Origin: Haplomitrium mnioides
Lineage: Eukaryota > Marchantiophyta > Haplomitriopsida > Calobryales
Direction of reading: 5' to 3'
NCBI GenBank assembly: GCA_049999725.1
Contig: JBNGIS010033739.1
Coordinates: 47,354-104,275 of the forward strand
DNA length: 56,922 bases
Of the stretch, positions 32,944-44,829 are shown in pieces (within the stretch, counting starts at the first letter, position 1; every line of letters begins with the position of its first letter). Below the pieces are notes generated by a model, which ran no database searches, had not been told where the DNA came from, and saw only the letters and a program-made list of their open reading frames with translations. Made by a program: the position numbers and the translations under genes.

Positions 32944-35928
32944 TGTGAGAACATAGTTCCTGACAGAAGGTCAGAAACTGCTTGAAGGAGTTCTCTTCTG
33001 AGCAGTGGAGTGAGAAGAAAGTGGTAAAGCTTCAGTTTTGAGTGTAAAGTTGTAAAATGTAAAGATTAGAGGACATTTTGGTATAAAGTGGAAAAGGAGA
33101 GAAGGCTGATCTACAAAGAAGTGATTTATTTTTGTGAAGGAAAAAAAATTATTTTGGTAAAACTAATCTAAGTGTTGAGGGTCAGCCAACCCCTATTTAT
33201 TTATTTCTATGTGTTGGTGGACAGCTTGCTCAGGAGCCAGGTGAAGAGTATCGATGGAAGCCGATGCCCTGAACTAGGTCCATCCAGGGGCAGGGAAGTT
33301 AAGCGGTGGCCTTACGCCCCTATGGGGCTACCTCTTGAAAGGAAGTAAGTGTGATTTGCTTATATAGTGCTTCTAAGTTATTGGGAAGTACTTATGGGAT
33401 ATTTGGAGGTGCTCGGAAAGGCCACCTGTTATGAAGCATTCGTGAGGAAGAGCACGGGGTGTTTGGATCAAAATGGAAATCCGCGTTCAGGGAGAATTTG
33501 TCAGTGTTCCGTGGTGTAGATTGGCAAGAATTGCGGAATTTTGCCACGGATCGAGAACAAGTTGGATAGAAAAAAATGAATGTAATGATCGTTTTGTGGA
33601 ATTGAATTTTGATGTTGATTTGGAAAGGAACAATTGTTGGCACAATTGGTTGTTTGGATTACAGATTAGAAATATGTGTAAGATTTCAAAGTTGAGGAAG
33701 AATGCCTTGCGAAGATTTCTGAGCGCGAGTGCTGAATGAAGATCTTCTGCGAAATTGGAACAGGGAGAATGAGGAATTCAAAGGAAATCGGCCAATTGTA
33801 GAATTTCCTTTGGGATAGGTAGTTGCGAATTAATCTCCAGAGGACAGCTCTGCGGAATTTGAAGGTCTTTCTTCTATATGCCAGTGGTGATGAAGGTCGC
33901 GATGAAACGGAATGTGAATGGTGAGAAAGAGGAGAATTCCTGTGGAGAAGAGATCTGCGAGGGGGCATGCGAATCAATTCCCAGTGGAGAGGAGCCTTAC
34001 TAATTGAAGTGAAGAATTGTTGTGCGTAAGAGCCCGATGCAAAAAGTTTTATGAGTGGAAAGGAAATTGAGTAGAAGTCAATTAGATTAGCGAGGAAGTG
34101 ATCGGCGACGAAATTCTACTATGCGAACTGTTTGAATCAGGTGGAATTGAAAATTTTAAAAGGAATAGGAATGATTTTGGAAGCAAGCAGAAAGAAGATC
34201 CGAGAAGGGTTCGTGAGTCCAAAGAAGGCGTCGGAACTGTGTCTTCCTTTGTGGGGATCTCCGGTTAAGAGGGTTCCGACTCGTCTTCTGATGTGGGGTG
34301 TCCCGGTTAAAGAGGTTCCGATGAGTGTCCATGTGGGGATCTGATGTGGAGTCTCCAGGTAAGTTGGTTCCGTATGGGATTCCAAAGTGAGGATCTCTAG
34401 TTAGAAAGGTTATGTTCCGAAGTGTTCGACGAAAGGATAATTGGTGAAATAGCGACTAAGTGAAGCGGTGATGAATGAAACGACAATTTGTTGGTGTTTT
34501 GAGCAATAAAGATTGTTGTGGAAAGGCGAGCAAGGAGAAAAGTTTGAATGATGAAAAGGTGATTTGTTTTGGTTTCAGTGTGGAAGTCGAACTGAAAGTT
34601 CGAAAGTTCGAAAATGCGAAACAACTACTTGAAGAAGTTGAAAAGTTCGAAATTAAAAGGGAGATGAAGTGAGGAGTTAGTGAAAGTTCAAAAATTAGCA
34701 TAAGAACAATTGCTAGTAATTAGTTCTTATGGCGAGCAAAGTTAGTTTAAGTTAGTGAAAACGTGTTGTTTAGTTTAAGAACACATTGTGAGTTGTTAGT
34801 TCTTATTGGAAACTTAGTGTGAAAAAGTTAGTGCGTAGAGAAGTAAGTTAGTTTGATTTGGAATTAGGATGACTGTTATTGTCAAATGAGCAAGACCGGG
34901 GGTACAAGCCTGTTGGCAAGTTCCTGTTCTGTTGGTTTTCTCATTGTACATGTGTGCTTCAAGTAAAGATTATGAGATTCTTGTCTTTGAGGTCCTCTGC
35001 TCATGTTGGTGATTGCAAATTTATGAGGAGCAGTTTGATGAAGGAATAAAGATTTGAAGTTAGAGTTGGTTGGTGGATGTTTTGCATGTTTGCAATTGAA
35101 GAAGTCAGTCAGATTGCATTAGAGAAGTGCATGTCAAGGGGTACTTGAGTGTGTTCTGCTAGTATGTCTAGGTTTTGAGTTCCAAATTGTGATTTGTAGG
35201 AGGTTCAGTGGCAAATCAATTCTGCTTTAAGTTCTGTTCTGTTTTGTTCTGTGTTTGCTAAATTCTTAAAGAGAGAACCTTCTATAATTCTCCAATTAGT
35301 GGATACTGGTTGGTGGGTTGCAGTAGAGCAAGGAGTGCTCAAGATTTGTGTGTGTCTAGGGAATAGGTGGGCATTTCACAAATAAACAGAGTAGTGGGTG
35401 GTTGGACGAGCAGCAAGTGGATGTGAGATCAGGAAGGTCGTTCCATAGCTTTCTCAGCATCAAGCTCTAGGATATATTGGGTTGGAGTGGCATGAGTATC
35501 TAGTTTGAGGGAAGTAAGGTGAAGTAATGAAGGTAGGCACTGGAGTGTTGGTTTGAGAGTTTCAAGCAAGTTGGGTAACTGGTTGCTTGGGAACTTCTGA
35601 TATAGCTCAAGTTTAAAATCAGCCTATGCACCAGCTTTCTTATCTTAGAAATGTCAGTTAGACAATTTGAGTAATTCTTGGCTTTTGTTCTATTATGTTG
35701 AGTAGTAGAAGTGGTTTGTTTGTATGGTTTGGTTTTAGGAGTAAGGGTGGTCAGAACTAGAGTGGAGAGAGATCCATATCTGAACTGATAGAGTGCAGTT
35801 TCAGAACTCTATAAAGAATATGGAAAGTTGGTAAAAGTGAATTAAGAGCAAATTTCTATATAGATCTTGCGTGGTTCGAACTCGGGTTGTTCTTTTCGAG
35901 GTTGGATTACCACTGCTATGCTACAATA
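32944..35928 (+). repeat. Gypsy 5' LTR
   Basis: Starts tgtgagaacatag and ends gctacaata. The right copy ends acaaca, so the last CA is probably mutated to TA here. Short open frames inside (33473-33739 and 34132-34344) have near copies in the other LTR, but no known protein. Confidence 0.95.
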
Positions 35929-35938
35929 TGGGATTTCT

Positions 35939-35957
35939 TAGCGCCATTGCGGGGGAT
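35939..35957 (+). other. Gypsy primer-binding site
   Basis: tagcgccattgcgggggat resembles the TGGCGCC(G)TTGCCGGGGA primer site of Athila/Tat elements with a few changes. It lies about 10 bp after the LTR. Confidence 0.7.
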
Positions 35958-36373
35958 CTAATTTCTAGTGTTTGCTCTTAAAAATGTGTATAGTATTATC
36001 AGTAATGTTGGGAACCTGTTTTACTCGCCACTATGAAATTCTGTTGTGGAAGTTTTTTTTTTTTTTGTGTTATATATATTTTCCATTCTGTGGGGTTGAA
36101 ATACAGAGAAGAAGAAATTTCTTTCTGTGAGTTAGGAAAGAAGATGTGAATGCGTGAAATCTCAGAAGAGGACAAAAAGAGACAGAGAAAAGAGAGAGAA
36201 GTAAGACGGGAGGAGTCTAAATTGAAGTCTAAAGAAGTGAAAGCTGCGGGTAGCAAAAAGGAACCTACAGAGGGTGGAGCTCAACCTTATGGGTCTCAGT
36301 CGCATTAGCTCAGTTTCAATGGACTGATATTACTGCTCCTGGAGGCATTATTGGGTTAACATCATTCCCAAAG
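35958..36373. other. Gypsy leader
   Basis: Non-coding sequence between the primer site and gag, with a poly-T run near 36055. Nothing else seen. Confidence 0.5.
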
Positions 36374-38286
36374 TTGAATTTACCTTCTTCTACTTCTTCT
36401 TCTTCTAGGAATTCAGCCACACCTACTAGTATTAAAGGTAGTGGAGCCTCACAACCTAGCGCTGTTTTGAGAACAGGGGTGACACTTGTGACTATGTTTC
36501 CTTCAATATCAGCTATGGCACAACAAGCTCATGTAGAGGGTTATCGAATGAAGCTGAAATACCATATCTTCAAAGGGAGATTGAAAGACGATGTGGACAC
36601 ATGGGTGAAAAGGTTTGAAGGCATTAACAGAGCTAATCAGGAAGATTTAGATGTAGATCGCCTAAGACTGGTGGATGCTTTATTTTCAGGTAAGGCAAGA
36701 GAATGGTATGACAATATGGGAGCAATTTTTGGTACATAGGCAGATCTGAGGACAACGCTTGTGACATAGTTTAGAGGGGCAACATATTCAATGAGGATTT
36801 TGACCAAGCTAACCTCGATCAAGAAAAACAAAAAGGAAGCAGTGAGGAACTACTCTCAAAGATTCAAGACAATGCAGCAAAAGCTGGGCATTGTGAACAT
36901 CCCTATGGTAGACCTGGAGTGGTATATGAAGGGCTTGTCAAAGAAGGAAGGACGTTATGTACGACAATCAGGGGCTACCACTCTAGAGGAAGCTATTAGA
37001 GCCCTAGAGATATATGAGACTGCAGAACTGGGGGAGAAGTTGAAAGATTCTCAGTCCAGTAGCAGCGAAGAGGAAAGTAAGAAAAAGAAAAAGAAGAGTA
37101 AGAAAAAGAAAAATAAGAAGTCTAAGAAAGTGCAAGAAAACACTAGTTCAGATTCAAATGAGGAATCAAGTTCATCTGAAGAGGAGGAATCTTCGTCTTC
37201 TTCAGACTCAGAGGACGAAAGGAAGAAATCAAGATCGAAGAAAGGAGAGTATAGATTGGGTAAGAAGGACATGAATGAGTTGTCAAAAAAATGGATCAGA
37301 TGGTGATTAAGCAAGCTGCGAGCTCCAGGAAAAGAAGGTCCACAACTTCTTTCAGAAGCAATGTTTGGTGTACCCGATGTAAGAGAGAGGGTCATATGGA
37401 ACAAGAATGTAAGCATCCTCCACCTACTGTGATGCATGTACAAGCACCGTATTGGGTTGAGGGAGAACCCCAAATGATGGATCCTAGGTTAGTGCAGTAC
37501 CCTGCGTATGCAATAGGCCAAGGTAGAGGAAGACCAATGGAAAGGGTCCAATATCAACAAGTGTCTAAAACATCATATGTTCTAGCAATTCAGTCAACGA
37601 TGGTGCTAGCGGCGGCACCAAGAACTCAATTAGTACCAGTACATGCTCGTAGGAGGTTTACAACGTGTTATAACTGTGGAGCACCGGATCATTACGCTAA
37701 TGCTTGTCCTCATGCAAGGAAGCCAATGGGATATGTACCGTTGTGTGGGAATTGTAAGAAATCCGGACACATAGAAGCAGAATGTCCAGCCCCTCCTGCG
37801 ACAAAGATGATGGTAAAGTATGCAAAGCCACCATCACATGAACCAGAGGTGAGGATGCTAGTGGAGGAACCAGAAGTGGAAATTCCCTTGTTCCGAGTGA
37901 AAACTAGGAGTAAGAGCAAGGAAAAGAAAAAATCAAGCCGGGGTGAAGTAGTTAGGGAAAACCCTAAGGTAGTAATAGAAGATAAGAAGGATCATGAGTA
38001 CAATAGGAATGATCCTAAGTATTTTCAGGATATTTCAAAGGAGGTCTCTAAAGAGTTGCAGAAAGAACTTCAAGAAAAGAGTGACCATGAAAATAGATTG
38101 GAAAAACAGAGAGAAAGGGAAGAAGAGAGAATGAGGAAAGATCCAGGTAGGAAAGATGGATCTGGCTTACCTTTCGAAGGAGCAAGAGTTGACTTATTAG
38201 ATTTGGACTATAATATGGCCTTGGATGTACAGAGGATGCCAACTAATGTGATAGTAGGGCAAATCCTGAGAATGTCTGCACCATAG
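36374..38286 (+). pseudogene. Gypsy gag with three zinc knuckles
   Basis: The capsid-like part includes WVKRFEGINRANQEDLDVD, LFSGKAREWYDNM and VRNYSQRFKTMQQKLGI. A Lys/Ser/Glu-rich linker (37060-37240) follows, then three CCHC boxes: CTRCKREGHMEQEC, CYNCGAPDHYANAC and CGNCKKSGHIEAEC. Breaks: TAG at 36737 and at about 36768, a frame change near a run of A at 37287, and a TAG at 38284. Gag packages the RNA. The C-terminal coiled, charged tail (38040-38150) is Lys/Glu-rich. Confidence 0.85.
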
Positions 38287-38301
38287 AGGAAAAAGCTAAG
38301 G

Positions 38302-38850
38302 ATGATGACCAGGGCAAAGAAGAGAAAGTATAAACTACCTAAGGTGTCAGTCCCTGTGTCGTTTTTGCCAACAGGAACTGTTCAAGAGGAGGTGCCAGAG
38401 TATGGAGTTCCAAAAGTAGAAATCCAAATAAGAGGATGTAATGTAACGAATGTACCAATCGATGGTGGATTAGGGAAAAATATTGTGGTGTTGGAAACCA
38501 TGGAAGCATTGGGATTCAATCATCTAGACAGAACACCTCAAGTGTTAAGGTTGGCAAATCAGAGGAGACTGATTCCTGAAAGAGTGTTGAGGGGAGTTAC
38601 GACTGTGATTGGACGGAGAGAGTTTGTTTTAGATTATACAGCCATAAATCCTGAATCAAAGCCGACATATCCTGTATTATTGGGACAACCTTGGCTGCAT
38701 CAAGCCAAAGTAGTAGAAGATTGGGGAAAGAGAGAGATCCAGTTTGGAACTAAACCCAAGGCAACACTATCATGGGGAGAACCTCCATATAAAGGAGAAA
38801 CTCAGACAGTAGAGGAGTACAAGAGGACGATATGCCAATTTCTCATTTAG
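38302..38850 (+). pseudogene. Gypsy aspartic protease
   Basis: KVEIQIRGCNVTNVPIDGGLGKN, in part, carries the D-G-G active-site variant that I recall from Tat-type elements. LDYTAINPESKPTYPVLLGQPWL follows, with the LLGQPW box typical of gypsy protease. The frame ends at 38850, and RT continues in another frame. Confidence 0.75.
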
Positions 38851-39088
38851 CGGAAGAGTATTGTGAAGAACTAGTTGTCTGTAATCCTACTTTTTCTGGT
38901 TGGACTGATGAACAATTTATTAAATGGAATTTATGCAGTGATGGAAAAGAATGCGACTTGGACATGTTCGCATTATTTGTAGGTGAAGAGGAGAAAGTAC
39001 CTGAGATGATTATAGAGCAGGTTACGACTCATAATGTGGTAAGAGAACAACAATATAGATACAAGTAAGTCCAAAGGATCCTGAAAAG

Positions 39089-40695
39089 GTGCTATTTCTA
39101 TGTAGTGAACTGGATGATGAAGAGAGAAAAGTGTATAAAGCACTTTTGGCAGAATTTCAAGATGTGTTTGCTTGGTCATACAAAGATTTAAAGGGAATAC
39201 CGGCGGTACTTTGTGAGCATAGAATTTATCTGGAGGAGGGTGTTGTACCGGTTAGACAGAGACAATACCACCTGAACCTCAAATACTCTTTGCTAGTTAA
39301 AGAAGAGTTGGATAAACTATTGGCTGCCAACTTTATTTATGCAGTATCTTATAGTGAATGGGTGTTGCCAATAGTGATAGTCATGAAGAAAAATAGGAAG
39401 ATTAGAGTGTGCCAGGATTTTAGGAGATTAAACCAGGCCACTAAAAAGGATTTTTATCCTTTACCATTTAATGATGTTATCCTAGATCAGGTGGCAAGAG
39501 CAGAATGTTATACATTTCTAGATGGATTCTCTGGTTACAACCAGGTGAGTATCCATCCTGAAGATAGACCGAAAACTACCTTCACTACAGATTGAGGGAC
39601 GTATGCTTATAGTGTAATGCCTTTTGGGCTATATAGCGCCCCAGCTACTTTTCAGAGAGTGATGATACAGATTTTTAAACCTTATCTAAGGGATTTCATA
39701 GAAATATTTCTTGATGACTTTTGTGTGTATGGATCAAAAGAGGATCATCATAGTCATCTAAGAAAGACTTTTGAGAGATGCAGATGGGGTCAATTAGGAT
39801 TACACCCTGAGAAAAGTTTTATTGCGATGAATGAAGATTATTATTGGGACATAGAGTTTCCAAAGATGGTATCGCAGTAGATGTGGACAAAGTGAAAATT
39901 ATAAATGAAGTTAGGAGGCCTACTACAGTAACAGAAGTGAGAGAGTTTTTGGGAGCTATAGGGTACTATAGAAGATTCATAAAGAACTACTCCTGGATAG
40001 CTACTCCACTTACCGACTTGTTGCAAAAAAATGTTGTATTTCAGTGGGGAGAGGAGGCTCAGAAAGCTTTTGAGATGTTAAAAGAGAAACTTAGTACAAC
40101 TCCTATCTTAAAACCTCCAGTGTGGGATAGAGAGTTCCATGTTTGTGTGGATGTCTTTGCCTTTGCAATAGGTAGTGTATTGAGTCAGAAGGATGAAGAT
40201 AAGAAAGACCATCCAATTTATTATGCAAGTCAAAAATTGACTGTAGCTGAAAAGAATTATTCGATGACATAGAGAGAAGCATTGGGACTGATATTTTCAG
40301 TTAAGAAATTCAAACATTATCTGCTAGGGTATCCATTTGTGTTCCATGTTGATCATAATTCACTAAAGTATTTAGTGAATAAGTCTGATCTTTCTGGAAG
40401 GATAGCAAGATGGATGTTGCTACTCCAGGAATTTGATTTTGAAGTGCACGTAAGACCAGGAAAGTCCCATCAGAATGCAGACTTTCTATCCAGAATTCCA
40501 GGACTAGCTGAGATAGATGATCTGAATGATAATTTTCCATATGAAAATTTGTTCCCAATTGAGAAGAAAGGGGAGGAGAACCCCTGGTATAAAGAGATTT
40601 GGGTATATTTAGAAAGTTCTATTTTACCTTCTGGTTTGAATAAAGAAAGAAGAGTCAATATTTTTCCAGAAGGTGGTGCCGTATACAATCTATAA
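39089..40695 (+). pseudogene. Gypsy reverse transcriptase and RNase H
   Basis: RT boxes: VCQDFRRLNQATKKDFYPLP, FLDGFSGYNQV, a TGA at 39594 just before GTYAYSVMPFGL, then IFLDDFCVYG (catalytic LDD) and REFLGAIGYYRRFIKNYSW. RNase H: FHVCVDVFAFAIGSVLSQKD, TAG at 40270, REALGLIFSVKKFKHYLLGY, VDHNSLKYLV and HQNADFLSRI. There is a frame change near 39845. Only RT-RNase H order typical of gypsy is seen. Confidence 0.9.
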
Positions 40696-41700
40696 AGAAG
40701 TGTTGTATAATAAAGGACCTGATGAGATTTTGAGACATTTTTTAGGTCCTGATGAAGTTAAAAATGGCATAGTGTCCACCTACTTCATCATCGTGCAATG
40801 CAGCATGAGGCAAGGTATTGGTGGCCTACGATGTATAAGGATGTAAAGAGCTATATTCAGAGTTGTGACCCATGTCAGAGAGTAGAGAAACCAATAGCAA
40901 GCAGCCATTGGCCACTTACACCTATCTTACCTTTAGCTTCATTTGAGAAACATGGTATTGATTTTGTAAGACCTATTACACCAGTGTCCAAATAATATAA
41001 GAATAGATATATATTAGTGTGTACAGATTATGCTACCAAATGGGTGGAAGCAAAAGCTACATGTAGAGATGGAGCAGTGGAGGTTGCTAACTTCCTGTTT
41101 GAGAACATAATCACAAGATTCGAATGTCCTTAAGAGTTGATCAGTGATAGGGGAATTCATTTTCTAAATGAGGTGATTCAACGTCTTACTGACACCTATA
41201 TGATTAAACACATGAAAACAACGCCTTATAATCAGAAAGCAAATGGACATACTGAAAGAGTTAATGGATTATTCGGTAAGATTTTGACAAAGATTTGTTC
41301 AGCGTACTCGTCGGATTGGGACAGAAAGTTGTACTCAGCTTTGTGAGCTTACAAAATAGTGGAGAAAGTTACTACGAAGCAGACTCCATTCTATTTGGTT
41401 TATGGTGCTCATTCCTTAGTACTAGTGGAATGGGATGTGCCGTCGATTAGGATTGCTGAAGAGGAACGGATGCAAGATGAGGAAAGTTTATTGAAGCAAA
41501 TGATGGACTTAGTCAAGCTGGAGGAAGAAAGAGTTCATGCTCTGGCTGAAATTGGAAAAGTCCAAAACAAGAGGAAAGAAGGCTATGATTCCAAACTCAA
41601 AAAGGTGAATATTTTTGAAGGGGATCTAGTACTTCTGTATGACAATCATTTTTTCGGTTCCCAGGGAAACTCCATGTAAGATAGATGCGACCTTATGTAG
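40696..41700 (+). pseudogene. Gypsy integrase
   Basis: Zinc-binding part: ARYWWPTMYKDVKSYIQ and CDPCQR (the His pair is partly in the frame-shifted stretch before 40798). Catalytic core: VCTDYATKWVEA (D), ELISDRGIHF (D) and NGHTERVNGLFGKI (E). There are TAA stops near 40993 and 41132 and a TGA at 41344. The tail has KKVNIFEGDLVLLYDN, with no chromodomain. Confidence 0.9.
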
Positions 41701-41828
41701 TTTCAAAAATTTATGAGAATGGATCGTTGGAGTTAAAGACTTTAATAGGGGAAGTGTTAGAAACAAGAGTTATTGGATCAATAGTCAAGCGGTATTATTC
41801 GTGAACACTTGCGAGGACACTGCGCGAT

Positions 41829-41840
41829 GGAGGAGGGGGC
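41829..41840 (+). other. Gypsy polypurine tract
   Basis: ggaggagggggc lies two bases before the 3' LTR. Confidence 0.85.
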
Positions 41841-41842
41841 TA

Positions 41843-44824
41843 TGTGAGAACATAGTTCCTGACAGAAGGTCAGAAACTGCTTGAAAGAGTTCTCTTCTGA
41901 GTAGTGGAGTGAGAAGGAAGTGGCAAAGCTTTAGTTTTGAGTGTAAAGTTGTAAAATGTAAAGATCAAAGGACACTTTGGTATAAAGTGGAAAAGGAGAG
42001 AAGGCTGATCTACAAAGAAGTGATTTATTTTTGTGAAGGAAAAAAAATTATTTTGGTAAAACTAATCTAAGTGTTGAGGGCCAGCCAACCCCTATTTATT
42101 TATTTCTATGTGTTGGTGGATAGCTTGCCCAAGAGCCAGGTGAAGAGTATCGATGGAAGCCGATGCCTTGAACTAGGTCTGTCTAGGAGCAGGGAAGTTA
42201 AACGGTGGCCTTACACCTCTGTAGAACTGCCTCTCGAAAGGAAGTAAGTGTGATTTGCTTACATAGTGCTTCTAAGTTATTGGGAAGTACTTATAGGATA
42301 TTTGGAGGTGCTCGAGAAGGCCACCTGCTATGAAGCGTTCGTGAGGGAGAGCACGGGGTGTTTGGATCAAGGTGGGAATCTGCATTGAAGGAGAATTTGT
42401 CAGTGTTCCGTGGTGTAAATTGGCAAGAATTGTGGAATTTCGCCATGGATCAAGAACAAGTTGGATAGAAAAAAACGAATGTAATGATCGTTCTGTGGAA
42501 TTGAATTTTGATGTTGATTTGGAAAGGAACAATTGTTGGTACGATTGGTTGTTTAGATTATGGATCAGAAATATGTGTAAGATTTCGAAGTTGAGGAAGA
42601 ACGCCTTGCGAAGATTTATGAGCACGAGTGCTAAATGAAGATCTTCTGCGAAATTGGAAAAGGGAGAATGAGGAATTCAAAGGAAAGCGGTCAGTTGTAG
42701 AATTTCCTTTGGGATAGGTAGTTGCGAATTAATCTCCAGAGGAGAGCCTTGCATAATTTGAAGGTCTTTCTTCTGTATGCCAGTGGTGATGAAGGCCGCG
42801 ATGAAACAGAATGTGAATGGTGAGAAAGAGGAGAATTCTTGTGGAGAAGAGATCTGCGATGGGGCATGCGAATCAATTCCCAGTGGAGAGGAGCCTTACT
42901 AATTGAAGTGAAGAATTGTTGTACGTGAGAGCCCAATGCGGAAAGTTTTATGAGTGGAAAGGAAATTGAGTAGAAGTCAATTAGATCAGCAAGGAAGTGA
43001 TCGGCGACGAAATTTTTCTATGCGAACTGTTTAAATCAAGTGGAATTGAAATTTTAAAAGGAATAGGAATGATTTTGGAAGCGAGCAGAAAAAAGATCTG
43101 AGAAGGGTTTGTGAGTCCAAAGAAGGCGTCGGAACTGTATCTTATGTTGTGGGGATCTCCGGTTAAGGGGGTTTCGATCCGTCTTCTGATGTGAGGTGCC
43201 CCGGTTAAGGGGGTTCCGATGAGTGTCTATGTGGGGATCCGAAGTGGAGTCCTCGGGTAAGTTGGTTGTGTATGGGATTCCAAAGTGGGGATCCCTAGTT
43301 AGGAAGGTTATGTTCTGAAGTGTTCGACGGAAGGATAATTGGTGAAATAGCGACTAAGCGAAGCGATGATGAATGAAACGACAATTTGTCGATGTTTCGC
43401 ACGATAAGGATTGTTGTGGAAAGGCGAGCAAGGGGAAAATTTTGAATGATGATTCGATGATTTGTCATGGTTTCAGTGTGGAATTCGAACTAAAAGTTTG
43501 AAAGTTCAAAAAGGCGAAACAACTACTTGAAGAAGTCGAAAAGTTCGAAATTGAAAGGGAGATGAAGTGAGGAGTTAGTGAAAGTTCAAAAATTAGCATA
43601 AGAACAATTGCTAGTAATTAGTTCTTATGGCGAGCGAAGTTAGTTTAAGTTAGTGAAAGCGTGTTGTTTAGTTTAAGAACACACTATGAGTTGTTAGTTC
43701 TTATTGGAAACTTAGTGTGAAAAAGTAAGTGCGTAGGGAAGTAAGTTAGTTTGATTTGGAATTAAGATGACTGTTATTGTCAGTTGAGCAGGACAGGGGG
43801 TACAAACCTATTGGCAAGTTCCTATTCTACTGGTTGTCTCATTGTATATGTGTGCTTCAAGTAAAGATTATGAGATTCTTGTCTGTGAGGTCCTCTGCTC
43901 ATGTTGGTGATTGCAAATTTATGAGGAGCAGTTTGATGAAGGAATAAAGATTTGAAGTTAGAGTTGGTTGGTGAATGTTTTGCATGTTTGCAATTGAAGA
44001 AGTCAGTCAGATTGCATTAGAGAAGTGCATGTCAAGGGGTACCTGAGTGTGTTATGCTGGTGGGTCTGGGTTTTGAGTTCCAAATTGTGATTTGTAGGAG
44101 GTTCAATGGCAAATCAATTCTGCTTTAAGTTCTGTTTTGTTTTGTGTTTGTTAAATTCTTAAAGAGAGAACCTTATGTGATTCTCCAGTTAGTGGATACT
44201 GGTTGGTGGGTTGCAGTAGAGCAAGGAGTGCTCAAGATTTGTGTGTGCCTAGGGAATAGGTGAGGGTTTCACAAATAAACAGAGTAGTGGGTGGTTGGAG
44301 GAACAACAAGTGGATGTGAGATCAGGAGGGTCGTTCTATAGCTGAGTTCTCAACATCAAGCTTTGGGATATATTGGGTTGAAGTGGCCGGAGTATCTAGT
44401 TTGAGGGAAGTGAGGTGAAGTAATGAAGGTAGGAACTGGAGTGTTGGTTTGAGAGTTTCAAGCAAGTTGGGTAGCTGGTTGCTTGGGAACTTCTGATAGA
44501 GCTCAAGTTTAAAATCAGCCTATGCATTAGCTTTCTTATCCTAGAAATGTCAGTCATATAGTTTGAGTAATTCTTGGCTTTTGTTCTATTGTATTGAGTA
44601 GTAGAAGTGGTTTATTTGTATGGTTTGGTTTTTGGAGTAAGGGTGGTCAAACCTAGAGTGGAGAGAGATCCATATCTGAATTGATAGAGTGCAGTTTCAG
44701 AACTCTACAAAGAATCTAGAACGTTGGTAAAAGTGAATTAAGAGCAGATTTCTATATAGATCTTACGTGGTTCAAACTTGGGTTGTTCTTTTTGAGGTTG
44801 GAGTGCCAGTGCTGTGTTACAACA
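41843..44824 (+). repeat. Gypsy 3' LTR
   Basis: Starts tgtgagaacatag and ends gttacaaca, followed by AATAT. It aligns with the 5' LTR along its whole length. Confidence 0.95.
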
Positions 44825-44829
44825 AATAT
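44825..44829. repeat. Target-site duplication of gypsy element, right (AATAT)
   Basis: Exact copy of 32939-32943. Confidence 0.9.

Larger units (their letters stand above)
32944..44824 (+). mobile_element. Ty3/gypsy retrotransposon, Athila/Tat-like
   Basis: 11,881 bp with perfect 5-bp target duplications, LTRs of 2985 and 2982 bp, a tRNA-type primer-binding site, a polypurine tract and gag-protease-RT-RNase H-integrase order. No chromodomain is seen after integrase. The first ~175 aligned LTR bases show 8 differences, all transitions. Coding parts have several stops and about four frameshifts. Confidence 0.95.

Noticed and set aside
35870-35890. tRNA B-box-like sequence (ggttcgaactc)
   Set aside because: It lies in the LTR end, has no A box at a proper distance and no cloverleaf. 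Treated as chance.
37051-37473. 140-codon minus frame, Ser/Phe/Leu-rich
   Set aside because: Shadow of the Lys/Ser/Glu-rich linker of gypsy gag on the + strand.
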